Below, piece after piece: positions 8,188-17,992 of a stretch of 64,000 nt of DNA. A program made the position numbers and the translations under genes. The stretch comes from Azospirillum sp. B21 (lineage in GTDB: Bacteria > Pseudomonadota > Alphaproteobacteria > Azospirillales > Azospirillaceae). Numbering within the stretch: the first letter of the stretch is position 1; the number at the start of each line of letters is the position of its first letter. Under the pieces are notes generated by a model that saw nothing but the letters and a program-made list of their open reading frames with translations, was not told the origin of the DNA and did not search any database. The stretch is from contig NZ_VTTO01000009.1 in the NCBI RefSeq assembly GCF_008364825.1, positions 1-64,000 on the forward strand, in the 5' to 3' direction.

Positions 8188-10419
8188 TCACTCCGCGGCA
8201 GCCGCGCAGGAGCAATGCTGCACGAGACGCGGTACGCTGACGGTGAAAACGGTGCCGTGCCCCACCCGCGACCGCACGGTGACGGGATGGTCCAGCATCT
8301 GGGCCATGCGGCGGACGATCGACAGCCCCAGACCCAGGCCGCGCCCGCTGTCGCGCTGGTCGGTGCCGCAGCGGTAGAAATCCTCGAAGATCGCCGTCAT
8401 CTCGGCTTCGGCGATGCCGGGACCGGTGTCCCATACTTCGATGGACAGGCGGTCGCCGCCCTCGCTATCGCAGCGGCGGCGGCAGCCCAGCAGGATCCGC
8501 CCTTCGGTGGTGTAGCGCAGGGCATTGACCAGCAGGTTGCGCACCATCCGCTCCAACAGGATCGGGTCGCTGCGCACGCGGGCCGAACAGGGCACCATCC
8601 GCAACTCCAGCCCGCGGTCGGCAGCCTGATCGCCGATCTCGATGGACAGGCGTCCAAGGATGTCCTGCACGTCGAAATCGACGACCCGCGGCTTCACGTT
8701 GCCGACCTCCAGCGCAGAGGTGTCGAGCAGGGTGGACAGCAGCGTATTGCCGGCGCTCAGCGCCTCGCCCAGCTTGTTCGCCACCTCCACCTGCTGGGGA
8801 TCGTCCAGCTTGCTCAACAGGATGTGATGGAACAGGCTCATCGCCTGGAAGGGCTGGCGCAGGTCGTGGCTGGCGGCGGCCAGGAAACGGCTCTTGGCCT
8901 GGTTGGCGCGCTCCGCCTCGGCATGGGCGCGGGCAATAGCCTCGCGGATTTCGACCGACTCCGTCATGTCGACCGCGGCACAGATGATGCCGCAGACCGC
9001 CCCGGTGTCGTCGCGCATCGGCTCCACCGACAGGTCCAGCGCGCGGCGGATGCCGTTATGGGACATCTCCACTTCGCAGCGGGCGCCGATCCCGCGCTCC
9101 ATCACCGACCGCTTGATGGGAATCAGCCGGTCGGCGTCCTGCGGGAACAGTTCGGCATCGGTACGGCCGATCATGCGTTCCGGACGGAAGTCCGGCTGCG
9201 GACAATAGACCCACAGATGCCGCAGGTCGAGGTCCTGGGTGAACAGCGTCACCTTGGAATGGCGCAAGGCCATCCGGAACCGCTCCTCGCTTTCACGTAA
9301 AGCGCGAGCCATGGCGGCGCGGGCACGCGCCTCGGTGCGCAGCAGGCGCTTCGTCCGCGCCTCGCGCAGCACATAGGCGGCGGCACCGGCGGTCAGAAGG
9401 AACCCGCCGATCAGCATGGTCCAGGCCAGCCGGTCGTCGGCACTGAACAGCCGCACCGGCCCCGGCACCACGTACAGCCGCCACACCCGCCCGCCATAGG
9501 CGATATCGCGGACGATGGCGCGCGACGCCGCCTCCCCGGTCAGCTGCTCCAGCGTCAGCGGCCGGATCGGAGAATGCGGAAGCTCGCCGGGACGGCTGAG
9601 CGCCCCTTCGGCGGCAAGCAGCCGCGGCGCTCCCGCCTTCGGGTCCAGCAGATAGGCGTCACCAACGGTCAGCCCCACCCGCAGAACCGCATCACGCAGC
9701 AACTGACCGACATCGAAGCTGGTCCACAGGAAGCCGGTCAGGACATCACAGACCGTACGGGCGGCTAACCACCCCTCCCCGACATCGACGTCGCGCGAGT
9801 AGACCGGCAGGTAGATCAGGGCGGAATCCGGACCGAACTCCGCCCGCAGCGGCTCGCCCTCGGCCGCAACCACGCGATTGGCGGCACAGGATCGGACCAG
9901 CACATCGCGCTGACCGGGCAGGCTGGCCATATCCAGGCCGATCAGGCCGACCGCCGATTTGGGCTCGGCAAGCACATTCACGAACCGGTCGGCGCCGGGT
10001 TCCAGGGCTGCGTCCTCGACGGCATAGCGGACGGCGAAGGAGGTATGGCCGGCCGACCGCATCGCCCGCTCCAGCAGCGGCAGGTCGCGTTCGGCCATCC
10101 GCCGTGCCCAGACGACGGCGCGGAGGTTGGGATAGAGCGGAAGCAGGGGTTCGGCCGCCGAGGAAAAGCTCGCCTCCGTCACCGGCTCCGGTCCGGCCAT
10201 GGGACCGCTCAGCGCGCGCAGAAGGACGCTCTGATGGTCGAAGCCGCTCTTGAGTTCATCGTGGAGTTGGATGGCCTGACGATCGGCCAGGGCATGTTCG
10301 GCATCGCCGGTCGCGGCACGGATCAGAAGGAAGGCGCTGAGGGATAGGAACAGGCCGGCAAAGACGATGGCTGGAACTGCCGTGCCCGCCCGTCCGTCTC
10401 CCCGATATCGCCGGTTCAT
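8188..10419 (-). CDS. CHASE-PAS sensor histidine kinase, SHDLRQP type
   Basis: Membrane histidine kinase of about 743 residues. An N-terminal transmembrane helix (about 10-30) precedes a periplasmic CHASE-like region (about 60-290, with GLIGLDMASLPGQRDVL), a second helix near 305-330, a PAS domain (about 355-480), a HisKA domain with the phospho-His box AAASHDLRQPFQAMSLF near residue 517, and a HATPase domain with DTGPGIAEAE and GRGLGLGLSIV (about 620-735). It has no receiver, so it must phosphorelay to a separate protein. The second ATG (MNRRYRG) was chosen because GGAGGG lies 7 bases upstream; a start 8 codons earlier is possible. It heads a block of signalling genes, and the REC-Hpt protein at 14734-15468 is one possible partner. 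Confidence 0.92.
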   Translation of the reverse strand: MNRRYRGDGRAGTAVPAIVFAGLFLSLSAFLLIRAATGDAEHALADRQAIQLHDELKSGFDHQSVLLRALSGPMAGPEPVTEASFSSAAEPLLPLYPNLRAVVWARRMAERDLPLLERAMRSAGHTSFAVRYAVEDAALEPGADRFVNVLAEPKSAVGLIGLDMASLPGQRDVLVRSCAANRVVAAEGEPLRAEFGPDSALIYLPVYSRDVDVGEGWLAARTVCDVLTGFLWTSFDVGQLLRDAVLRVGLTVGDAYLLDPKAGAPRLLAAEGALSRPGELPHSPIRPLTLEQLTGEAASRAIVRDIAYGGRVWRLYVVPGPVRLFSADDRLAWTMLIGGFLLTAGAAAYVLREARTKRLLRTEARARAAMARALRESEERFRMALRHSKVTLFTQDLDLRHLWVYCPQPDFRPERMIGRTDAELFPQDADRLIPIKRSVMERGIGARCEVEMSHNGIRRALDLSVEPMRDDTGAVCGIICAAVDMTESVEIREAIARAHAEAERANQAKSRFLAAASHDLRQPFQAMSLFHHILLSKLDDPQQVEVANKLGEALSAGNTLLSTLLDTSALEVGNVKPRVVDFDVQDILGRLSIEIGDQAADRGLELRMVPCSARVRSDPILLERMVRNLLVNALRYTTEGRILLGCRRRCDSEGGDRLSIEVWDTGPGIAEAEMTAIFEDFYRCGTDQRDSGRGLGLGLSIVRRMAQMLDHPVTVRSRVGHGTVFTVSVPRLVQHCSCAAAAE

Positions 10420-10699
10420 CCGATTGCCCTCCGTCGCGCCCATACCAGATCATAGCGACGGAAAGACATAAATGGGTATGTGAAAGATCCACATTAAACG
10501 AAAGAGGGAGGTATCTCTAACCATCGGTGGATAAGAAAACGTTACCAGAAGGGATCATCGCAAGAACTCTGTCGCATTTTGTCGCACTCTTGCGACCTCT
10601 GTTTCAGAAAAGTCATTGCGCTGCAGCAACGATTAACACGCCCCCTCCATTACCCTTTTCCGCACTGCCGACTCCGCCACCTATTTAGAGTCAATATTA

Positions 10700-12136
10700 T
10701 CAGAGCGGATCGTGCCCAAGCAGGTGGATGACCGCCGTACGCAAGGCGAGCGGTGCTACCGGCTTGTGGAGCAACGGATAACCGGACAGGCGCGCCTCGC
10801 GCAGACGCTTCGGATCGGTATCGCCGGTCAGGATCATGCCGGGCACCGGACGGTCGAACAGCTTGGCGATCTGCCGGATGGCGACGATGCCATTCGCCGC
10901 TCCCTTCAGCCGCAGGTCGGAAATGATGAGGTCGAATCGGTCAGGCGTCGGGCCGATCCGTTCGACGGCGGCATCATAGGATTCCGTACCCACCACGCTG
11001 CACCCCCATTGGCTCAGCAGCGCCTCCAGTGCCGCCAGCACCATCGGATCGTCCTCGATCACCAGGATGCGGGTCCGGCTGATGTCGGCCCCACCGCCCT
11101 CCGGCGCAGCCGAGGCAAGCGGTTCCTCTTTGCCGGCGCCTTCTGCCGCCTCGACGGAGCGCGAAACGATCACCGCGAAGACGGTGCCCCGCCCCTCCGC
11201 CGAACACACCTCCAGCCCGAAGCCGAGTTTGCGTGCCAAGCCGCGGACCAGCGTCAGGTCCAGCCCCAGCGTGCCGGAGCCCTCCCCGGCCGGACGCGCC
11301 AGTTCCGTCCTCAGCGCCTCCAACCGCTGCGGGGACAGACCGCGGCCACTGTCCCACACCTCGATCCGCAGGCGGTCGCCGCGGGTGCGGCAGCCGACCA
11401 GAACCCGGCCATGCGCCGTGACGCGCAGGGCATTGGCGACCAGCCCGTGCAGCAGGCGCTCCAGCAGCGCGGAGTCGGTCCGCACCACCGCCGAACAGGG
11501 CATCACGCTGAAGCGCACCCCGCGGTCGGCGAAGCGCGGCGCCACGTCCAGCGCCAGCCGCATCAGGACCCCGTTGACGGCGTGGGTGCGGATGTCCGGC
11601 TCGACCAGACCGCTTTCCAGGCGGACCAGATCGAAATGACCATCCACCATGCTGCGCATGGACTCCACCGCCTGGGCCATCGAGTGCAGCAGGTCGCGCC
11701 CCGACCGCTCCGCCGCGCCGGTGCGGCCCTCCTTCAACCGGCCGTCCAGCGTGCCGATCAGCAGGGACAGTGCCGCCAGAGGCTGGCGAAGGTCATGACT
11801 CGCCGCCGCGAACAGGCGTCCCGCCGGGTCGTGCATCGGCTGTACGGCCGGAACCGTGGCGGGACTGTCCGCGGATGCGGAAGTCGGGACGGGGTGGGTG
11901 GTGGAGGATGTGAGGTTGGCGAGCCGCCACACCGCCCCGCCACTGGCCAGCGGGACAACCATGGCGCCCGGCCCGGCCTGCTCCTCCAGGTCGGCGGACG
12001 ACATCCCGGCCGCAAGGCGGCCGGCCAGACCCGGCAAGGCTTCGGCCGCCGGAGACCAGTCTGCCAGCCGTCCGTCTACGCCGAACACCAGAATCGGAGG
12101 CGCCGGGCAGTCGGCATCGTCTTGGCTGCCGTTCAT
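10700..12136 (-). CDS. Soluble hybrid histidine kinase (HisKA-HATPase-REC)
   Basis: 478-residue protein without transmembrane segments. A short PAS-like N-terminus (about 10-75) is followed by a HisKA domain with AAASHDLRQPLAALSLLIG near residue 113, a HATPase domain (N-box LVANALRVT, DSGRGLSP, GTLGLDLTLV), and a C-terminal receiver (about 355-475) with VIEDDP, phospho-acceptor Asp in LIISDLRLKG and the conserved Lys in LLHKPV. The ATG at MNGSQDD was chosen; the frame runs 12 codons further to a TTG without a ribosome-binding site. The receiver resembles that of the kinase at 44644-46236, so the two are probably paralogues. It is divergent from the kinase at 12391. The signal is unknown. Confidence 0.9.
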   Translation of the reverse strand: MNGSQDDADCPAPPILVFGVDGRLADWSPAAEALPGLAGRLAAGMSSADLEEQAGPGAMVVPLASGGAVWRLANLTSSTTHPVPTSASADSPATVPAVQPMHDPAGRLFAAASHDLRQPLAALSLLIGTLDGRLKEGRTGAAERSGRDLLHSMAQAVESMRSMVDGHFDLVRLESGLVEPDIRTHAVNGVLMRLALDVAPRFADRGVRFSVMPCSAVVRTDSALLERLLHGLVANALRVTAHGRVLVGCRTRGDRLRIEVWDSGRGLSPQRLEALRTELARPAGEGSGTLGLDLTLVRGLARKLGFGLEVCSAEGRGTVFAVIVSRSVEAAEGAGKEEPLASAAPEGGGADISRTRILVIEDDPMVLAALEALLSQWGCSVVGTESYDAAVERIGPTPDRFDLIISDLRLKGAANGIVAIRQIAKLFDRPVPGMILTGDTDPKRLREARLSGYPLLHKPVAPLALRTAVIHLLGHDPL

Positions 12137-12390
12137 GGCCACACCTGCATCCAAACCATAACGCCCCGGCAACGATCACGCTGTGGAGCTACCAGAGTAT
12201 GGAAGCCATCGCGCGCTGCAAAGCCCGCCATTGGGCAGAGCGTACGCGAAGATCGTAACATCCGGCGCAATCAAACCTTTTGTTGCATTTTCGGTAAATC
12301 CGATAGAAGCCATCCGCAAAGGAGGCTTTCTGTTACAATTCGACAAATAATCGTGGCCATTCCGGGCTTGGCCTTCAGCGTTTTTTAGGA

Positions 12391-14019
12391 ATGGGCCGCA
12401 ATGATGGATGGATGGAATGCGACGCGCAGACTTGTGACGATGGGGAAAGCGGCCGGGCAACCGCTGGGAAAGTCCTACCCGATGATCTTTTCCTGTCGGC
12501 AACGATGCGGCTGCCGGTTGCGGTCGCCATTCTCAAGGCCCACCGCGACTGCACCGGGGCACTGACGGACCTGGAATGGCAGTCGGCCAACGCGGCGGCG
12601 GAACGGCTGCTGGGCGCCGCCCCTCTGGCCGGCCGCCGGCTGCGCGGCGGTGCGACCGACGCCGCCTGCCCGGGACTGTTCGCGGTGCTGGCAGACGCCC
12701 TGCATGAACCGGTGGAGCGGACGGTCGCGGCGCGGCGCGGCAGCATTCCCGTGCGCTGGCGGGTGGTGGCGGCCCCGGCGCCCGGCGGCCTCAGCGCGAT
12801 CCTGACCGACCTGGGCCCGGAGGCGCCCTCCGTGGCCGAAGCGCTGGCCGAAAGCCTGACCGCGGCGCTGGAGCACAGCGCCGAGAGCTTCGCCCTGTTC
12901 GACCATGACGACCGCCTTGTCCACGCCAACAGCCGGTTGAAAAGCGACCTGCCCGCGCTGGCCGACCGGCTGGTGCCCGGCGTGCCCTTCGAGGAGCTGG
13001 CCCGCAGCTTCGCACTGTCCGACCCCCGCCTGACCACGGAGGAGGAGCGTGCGAGCTGGATGAGGGTGCGGCTGGAGCGGCATCGCCGGCTGGAGCCGCC
13101 GGTGGTCGTGCCGCTGCCCGACGGGCGTTGGCTGCTCAGCCGCGAACATGCGGTGCCCGGCGGCGTGCTGGTCCACTACACCGACGTCACCACGCTGAAG
13201 CTGAACGAGGAACGGATGCGCGTCCGCGAAGCGGAGGCGCGCGCCGCCCGCAGCGAGGCGGAAAGCGCCAGCCGCGCCAAGAGCGCCTTCCTGGCGCAGA
13301 TGAGCCATGAGTTGCGGACGCCACTGAACGCCGTTCTGGGCTTTTCCGAGATGCTGCTGTCAGAGCCGTTCGGGCCGCTGGGCAACCCGCGCTACCGCAG
13401 CTATGCCGGCGACATCCGCGATGCCGGGAGCCATCTGCTGGCCCTGATCGACGACATCCTGGAGTTGTCGCGCCTGGACGGCACCATGCCGATGGCCGAA
13501 GAGGGGGTGGATCTGGACGCCCTGTCGCTCAAGGTCGCCGCAGCCCTGCAGGAGGTCGCGGCCGAGGGCGAGGTCCGCCTGCGCCGCGACGTGCCGGCCG
13601 ACCTGCCGCTTCTGCAGGGCGACGCCCAGGCGCTGACCCAGATGCTGACCAATCTGCTGTCAAACGCCGTCACCCACACCCGGCCGGGCGGCGAAGTGGT
13701 GCTGACGGCGCAGCTGATGCCGGACGGCGGGATCGGGCTGATGGTGGCCGACACCGGCGTCGGCATCCCGACCGCCGAGCTTCCCCACATCCTCCACCCC
13801 TTCGAGCTGCAGGATTCCACCATCGCCCGCAATTCCCGCGGGACCGGGCTGGGTCTGCCGATCGTCAAGCGGCTGGCTGAAATGCATGGCGGCCGGCTGG
13901 AGCTGACCAGCGAGCCGGGAGTCGGCACCGCCGCCGTTCTGGTGTTCCCCGCCGACCGCAGCCTGCCGCGCGACCGTTGCAGGCCGGCTCCCCTGCCCCC
14001 GGTCATCATTCCGGGCTGA
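12391..14019 (+). CDS. Soluble PAS sensor histidine kinase
   Basis: 542-residue histidine kinase with no obvious membrane segment. Residues about 35-150 and 155-270 look like two PAS-like sensor modules (the second contains FALFDHDDRLVHANSRL). A coiled linker (EARAARSEAESASRAKSAF) leads to the HisKA box AQMSHELRTPLNAVLGFSEM near residue 306 and a HATPase domain (LLSNAVTHTRPGGEV, VADTGVGIPTAELP, GTGLGLPIVKRLAEMHGG). There is no receiver. The start MGRNDGW is not strongly marked; MECDAQ 7 codons on is an alternative. It is the only kinase of this block with an ordinary SHELRTP box, so it belongs to a different lineage from its neighbours. Confidence 0.9.
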   Translation: MGRNDGWMECDAQTCDDGESGRATAGKVLPDDLFLSATMRLPVAVAILKAHRDCTGALTDLEWQSANAAAERLLGAAPLAGRRLRGGATDAACPGLFAVLADALHEPVERTVAARRGSIPVRWRVVAAPAPGGLSAILTDLGPEAPSVAEALAESLTAALEHSAESFALFDHDDRLVHANSRLKSDLPALADRLVPGVPFEELARSFALSDPRLTTEEERASWMRVRLERHRRLEPPVVVPLPDGRWLLSREHAVPGGVLVHYTDVTTLKLNEERMRVREAEARAARSEAESASRAKSAFLAQMSHELRTPLNAVLGFSEMLLSEPFGPLGNPRYRSYAGDIRDAGSHLLALIDDILELSRLDGTMPMAEEGVDLDALSLKVAAALQEVAAEGEVRLRRDVPADLPLLQGDAQALTQMLTNLLSNAVTHTRPGGEVVLTAQLMPDGGIGLMVADTGVGIPTAELPHILHPFELQDSTIARNSRGTGLGLPIVKRLAEMHGGRLELTSEPGVGTAAVLVFPADRSLPRDRCRPAPLPPVIIPG

Positions 14020-14143
14020 GTCCGGTTCCGGACCGGCCGCAACCCGCCATACTCTTTTTGCCCCTTGGCGCCGCGGGGCCGACGCGGCATTGTGTCCACA
14101 TCGTTCCCGAACCGTTCTATTTTCCAGTGGTGGCACAGCGCCA

Positions 14144-14635
14144 ATGAGCGACGACCTTGCCGTTCCGGCTTCCGATGGTGAAACCTCCCTGTCCGCCGGC
14201 GGAGCGGTGCCGATCTTCCGCGGCGTGCGGCGGGCGCTGGCGACGCGCGGCTATGCCACCCTGACCGAGTTCCGGCTGGCGAGCGGACGGCGGGCCGACG
14301 TGCTGGCCATCGACGAGTCCGGCTGCATCCTGATCGTCGAGGTGAAGAGCGGCGTTCCCGATTTCCGGTCCGACCAGAAATGGCAGGAGTATCGCGAATG
14401 GTGCGATGCCTTCTATTTCGCCGTCGATGACGGTTTCCCGACAGAGCTGATTCCGGAAGATTGCGGGCTGATGGTCGCCGATGCCTATGGCGCCGAGATC
14501 CTGCGCGAGGCGCCGGTCAGCAAGCTGGCTGCCGCCCGCCGCAAGACCCTGCTGCTGCGCGCGGCGATGACCGGCGCCGGGCGCCTGCACCGGATCGAGG
14601 ATCCGATGTTCACCCAGGCCTCTCCCACCGTGTGA
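14144..14635 (+). CDS. mmcB: MmcB-family DNA repair protein
   Basis: 163-residue protein with a PD-(D/E)xK-nuclease-like core: RGVRRALATRGYATLTEF, then RRADVLAID..CILIVEVKSG (probable D-x(n)-ExK catalytic motif near residues 48-66) and a W/Y-rich segment (KWQEYREWCDAFYFAV). MmcB is a small alphaproteobacterial DNA-damage protein linked to crosslink resistance. The start MSDDLAVPA is favoured over an upstream in-frame ATG at 14090. It lies between two signalling genes on the same strand, 124 bp after the kinase, and is probably transcribed independently. No SOS box was identified. Confidence 0.85.
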   Translation: MSDDLAVPASDGETSLSAGGAVPIFRGVRRALATRGYATLTEFRLASGRRADVLAIDESGCILIVEVKSGVPDFRSDQKWQEYREWCDAFYFAVDDGFPTELIPEDCGLMVADAYGAEILREAPVSKLAAARRKTLLLRAAMTGAGRLHRIEDPMFTQASPTV

Positions 14636-14733
14636 CGTCGCCCCCATCCGACACTGTCTCATGGTGTGGATGCGCGCCGGCCAGGAACCGTCTAGACTGC
14701 GGTCCTCTGATCAACCGGGAAGAGCGGACCGGC

Positions 14734-15468
14734 ATGCCCCCCTTGCACATCCTGCTGGCGGAAGACGAGACGGTCACCCGCCTTGCCGCCCGTGCCCTGC
14801 TGGAGCGTGCCGGCCATCGGGTGGTGGCGGTGGAGGATGGCCCGGCCGCCGTCGCGGCCGCCGCGCAGATCGCCTTCGACCTGATCCTGATGGATCTGGG
14901 ACTGCCGGGCCTACCCGGCGACGAGGCCGTCCGCGCCATCCGCGGCCGACCGGGCGGCGGCACCCCGCGGATCCTGATGCTGACGGCCAGCATCACCGCG
15001 GATGGCCGTAACCGCTGCGCCGGCTGCGGTGCCGACGGTATCCTGGCGAAACCTCTGAAACTGGACGCGCTGGCCGCCGCGCTGGCCGGCTCGCCGCAAG
15101 CCTCACCGCCGGTGGTCGAGCCTGATTTCGACGAAGGCGCCATCGCGACGATGTGGGACATGCTGCCACCCGACCGCACCGCCGAGTTGATCGGCAAGAC
15201 GGCGGCCGTGCTGCGCCAGCACGATCGGACGCTCGGCGAAGCCTTGCGGAACGGGGACCGGATGACTGCCGGGGCGATGGCGCACAAGATCGCCGGCGTG
15301 TCCGGCCAGTATGGCTGCCTCGCCCTGCGCCGCGCCGCCCGCGCACTGGAGGCGGCGTTGGAGGACGGCAGCAGTGCCGACCTGCCGCGGCGGATCGCCG
15401 ATCTGACCGGCGCAATGGCGCCGGCGCTGGCGTTTCTGGATCGTTGCGCCGCGGCGACGCGGGGGTGA
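14734..15468 (+). CDS. Response regulator with C-terminal Hpt domain
   Basis: 244-residue phosphorelay protein without a DNA-binding output. The receiver (about 3-118) has LLAEDE, the phospho-acceptor Asp in LILMDLGLPGLPG and Lys in ILAKPLKLD. The C-terminal 100 residues form an Hpt helix bundle with the probable phospho-His in AMAHKIAGVSGQYG (about residue 185). A REC-Hpt protein can pass phosphate from a kinase lacking a receiver to a downstream regulator, and two such kinases lie just upstream (8188-10419, 12391-14019). The pairing is inferred from position only. Confidence 0.88.
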   Translation: MPPLHILLAEDETVTRLAARALLERAGHRVVAVEDGPAAVAAAAQIAFDLILMDLGLPGLPGDEAVRAIRGRPGGGTPRILMLTASITADGRNRCAGCGADGILAKPLKLDALAAALAGSPQASPPVVEPDFDEGAIATMWDMLPPDRTAELIGKTAAVLRQHDRTLGEALRNGDRMTAGAMAHKIAGVSGQYGCLALRRAARALEAALEDGSSADLPRRIADLTGAMAPALAFLDRCAAATRG

Positions 15469-15498
15469 TCCCCCGCCCCGTTCCGCGATGGGCGCCTG

Positions 15499-16836
15499 TC
15501 AGCCGCGCTCGCCGGGCGATACGGCGACGCAATGGTGCCCGTGCTTCGTCAGCACCGCACAGGCCTTGCGCGCGTCCTTCTCGTCAAGACCGGTCAGACG
15601 GGCGCGATAGACGGTGTCCTTGCCGGCCTTCGCCTCCACCACGCTGGCCTTGGCCGCGCGCAGGATGAAGGGAGCCTGCTTGACCGCCTGGCTGACCGCC
15701 TTGTTGCCGGCCGCGCGGCTGGAGAAGGCGCCGACCTGGACACCCCAATGCGAACCGGCATCGCGCGCGGCCTTGCTCTCCCGCGCCGGAGCGGCGGGAA
15801 CCGCGGCCATCTGCACGGCGGCGCGCACCGGCTTGGCCTTCACCACCGGTTCGTCGTCGTCATCCCCCTCGGCATCGACAGCGTCGGAGCGGGTGGTGTC
15901 GAGGCTGGCCATCACCGGCCCGTCGTCGCGGCCATGGCTGGCCCGGCCGAAGGCCTGGTCGAGCAGCGCCTCCATCTTGTTGTCGCGCGACCCGGCGGAC
16001 TTGCCGCCCATAACTACGCCGACCAGACGGCGCCCGTCCCGCACCGCCGATGCGGCGAGGTTGAAGCCCGACGCGACGGTGTAGCCGGTCTTGATGCCGT
16101 CCATGCCCTCGTAGCGGGACATCAGACGGTTGTGGTTGGCCAGCGTGCGGCCGCCATAGACGAAATTGCGGCGGCTGAAATAGGGATAGTATTTGGCATG
16201 GTCGCGCATCAGGGCGCGGGACAGCGCGGCATAGTCGCGGGCGGTCGTCACCTGCTCCATGTTCGGCAGGCCCGACGCGTTGCGGTAGACGGTGCGGCGC
16301 ATTCCCAGCTCGCGCGCTTTGCGCGTCATCATCTCGGCAAAGCGGGACTCGGTGCCGCCCAGCGCCTCCGCCAGGACGACGGCGGCGTCGTTGGCCGATT
16401 TGGTGACGAGACCGAGGATCGCGGTTTCGACCTTCAGCGTCTGGCCGGCGCGCAGGCCGAGCTTGGTCGGCGACATGCTCTCCGCAAAGGAGGAAACCGG
16501 CAACTGCTGGTCGAGGGACAGGCGACCGTCCTCCAGCGCGTCGAAGGCGAGGTACAGCGTCATCATCTTGGTCAGCGACGCCGGATGGACGATGGCGTCG
16601 GCATCCTGGTCGATCAGCACCTGCCCGGTACGGGCATCGACCACGATGGCCGCGGCCTTCGCCGCCAGCGCTTCGGCCGCCGAGAGGCCGGACCCTACGG
16701 CCACCATGCCCAGCAGCGCGGCCGCCGCGAGGAAATGGCGTCCCACACCCGCCGAACTCCGCCCGCCGGCCGTATCCGTTCCGCGAAAGGCGAACGGAAA
16801 CAATCCGTTACGAACGGTGTTGCGCGTTACACTCAT
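15499..16836 (-). CDS. D-alanyl-D-alanine carboxypeptidase (S11, penicillin-binding) with SPOR domain
   Basis: Periplasmic low-molecular-weight penicillin-binding protein that trims pentapeptide stems in peptidoglycan. An N-terminal signal/anchor helix spans about residues 33-58. The S11 catalytic motifs are visible: SxxK in HPASLTKMM (Ser at about 87), SxN in TKSANDAAVVLAEAL (about 149) and KTG in DGIKTGYTVAS (about 250). After a linker, the last 80 residues (from SHWGVQVGAFSSR) are a SPOR domain, which binds denuded glycan at the division septum. The DacF-like enzyme plus SPOR arrangement is common in Alphaproteobacteria and suggests septal localisation. It is transcribed alone. Confidence 0.94.
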   Translation of the reverse strand: MSVTRNTVRNGLFPFAFRGTDTAGGRSSAGVGRHFLAAAALLGMVAVGSGLSAAEALAAKAAAIVVDARTGQVLIDQDADAIVHPASLTKMMTLYLAFDALEDGRLSLDQQLPVSSFAESMSPTKLGLRAGQTLKVETAILGLVTKSANDAAVVLAEALGGTESRFAEMMTRKARELGMRRTVYRNASGLPNMEQVTTARDYAALSRALMRDHAKYYPYFSRRNFVYGGRTLANHNRLMSRYEGMDGIKTGYTVASGFNLAASAVRDGRRLVGVVMGGKSAGSRDNKMEALLDQAFGRASHGRDDGPVMASLDTTRSDAVDAEGDDDDEPVVKAKPVRAAVQMAAVPAAPARESKAARDAGSHWGVQVGAFSSRAAGNKAVSQAVKQAPFILRAAKASVVEAKAGKDTVYRARLTGLDEKDARKACAVLTKHGHHCVAVSPGERG

Positions 16837-17144
16837 GATGGCCCCGCCAACCGCTAGATTTTGGTGCTTGGTTCAATGGTAAATTCGTGCGAAATCAGTG
16901 TCTAGCAGGAATTCGTTAATTTCTTGCTTTGGCTTTTGGCAGTGTCTGTGACCAAAATGGCAGGTCCTGGCTGACGGAGGATGACGGGGAAGACCGCGGA
17001 GGACGGCACGCAAGCGGAGGGGTTACGGCATGGGGGCAGACGGATTACCGGCACCCTCCGATCGGCCGGGGCCCGGCGATCGGGCTTGCCGCCGCGACCT
17101 GCGCCCTCCACCTACCAGGGGCCGCTGACGCGAGGCAAGCGACA
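16837..17144. other. Divergent intergenic region, 308 bp
   Basis: It separates the carboxypeptidase (minus) from the lipoprotein gene (plus) and must hold both promoters. The stretch 16855-16960 is noticeably AT-rich for this genome. No operator, small RNA or convincing short reading frame was recognised. Confidence 0.4.
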
Positions 17145-17987
17145 ATGAGCCGTGGTCATCAAAGAAGCGTCCCGGACACAAGCGCACCGGGAACAACCGT
17201 TCCGGCCGACGCCTTTTCCCCCGGGGGGCTTCGCCGCGGCATCTCCCGCCGTGCAACCGCGGCCCGTGTGGCGGCATCCGTGGCGGCATCCCTGCTGGCG
17301 CTCGCCGGCTGCAGTTCCACCGGGCCGACCGACAATCCGGTGGCGCGCAAGCTGACCTGGTTCAGCTATCTCAACGGCGACGACCTGAGGTCACGCTGCG
17401 GCAAGGACGGGACCGACCGCTTCCGCCTGGTTTTCAACGCCGATTACAATCGTCATGTGCGGACATACGACGTTGTCGGCGACCCCGAGCGCGGCGGTGC
17501 CGCGGTGGAGGCGCATGTGATCGAGGCGACCGACCTCGCCCGCATCACGCCGGCCGATCCCTTCTCCGCCGCCCGCGGCCGCAAGGCGTCGCTGCAACTG
17601 AGCGCCGCACAGTACGACAGCTTCATCGGCCGCCTGCGCGAGGACGGGGCGTTCGACCCGCCGCCGCACGGGCTGCGGCTTCCGTCCAACGGCTTCTATT
17701 GGCTGATCAACGGCTGCCGCGCCGGGCAGTGGTTCTTCACCGCCTTTCCCTACCCGTCCAGCCGCTTCACCGATGCCCGGTTCCCGGAGCTTCTGCGCAG
17801 CATCGACCCGACCGGCGTCGCCTTCCCCGGCCTGCCGGAGCCGGAGGACGCGCCGCGCACCCTGCCCTCCTCCGGCCAGTTGGCGGACGGCGGCGTGTTC
17901 TTCGAGGTCCAAGTCGGACGCTATGGTCTGGTCGGCCCGACCGCACCCTTCGGGGCGCTGATGCTCGGCGCCCTTCCGGAGGATTGA
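17145..17987 (+). CDS. Putative lipoprotein, unknown function
   Basis: 280-residue exported protein. A long basic N-terminal stretch (RRGISRRATAARVAAS) leads into a hydrophobic segment and a lipobox LALAGCSS, with the acylated Cys at about residue 57. The mature part contains RFRLVFNADYNRHVRTYDVV and several aromatic motifs (FYWLINGCRAGQWFFTAFPY), with two further Cys that may form a disulfide. The ATG at 17145 gives a long but signal-like n-region; a frame from 16929 is open but adds an unlikely leader. No known domain was recognised. It converges with the Anbu gene, ending 5 bp from it. Confidence 0.75.
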   Translation: MSRGHQRSVPDTSAPGTTVPADAFSPGGLRRGISRRATAARVAASVAASLLALAGCSSTGPTDNPVARKLTWFSYLNGDDLRSRCGKDGTDRFRLVFNADYNRHVRTYDVVGDPERGGAAVEAHVIEATDLARITPADPFSAARGRKASLQLSAAQYDSFIGRLREDGAFDPPPHGLRLPSNGFYWLINGCRAGQWFFTAFPYPSSRFTDARFPELLRSIDPTGVAFPGLPEPEDAPRTLPSSGQLADGGVFFEVQVGRYGLVGPTAPFGALMLGALPED

Positions 17988-17992
17988 ACCGC

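Noticed and set aside
12300-12345. AAAGGAGG as ribosome-binding site of a small gene
   Set aside because: No start codon follows at a usable distance and no short open frame continues.
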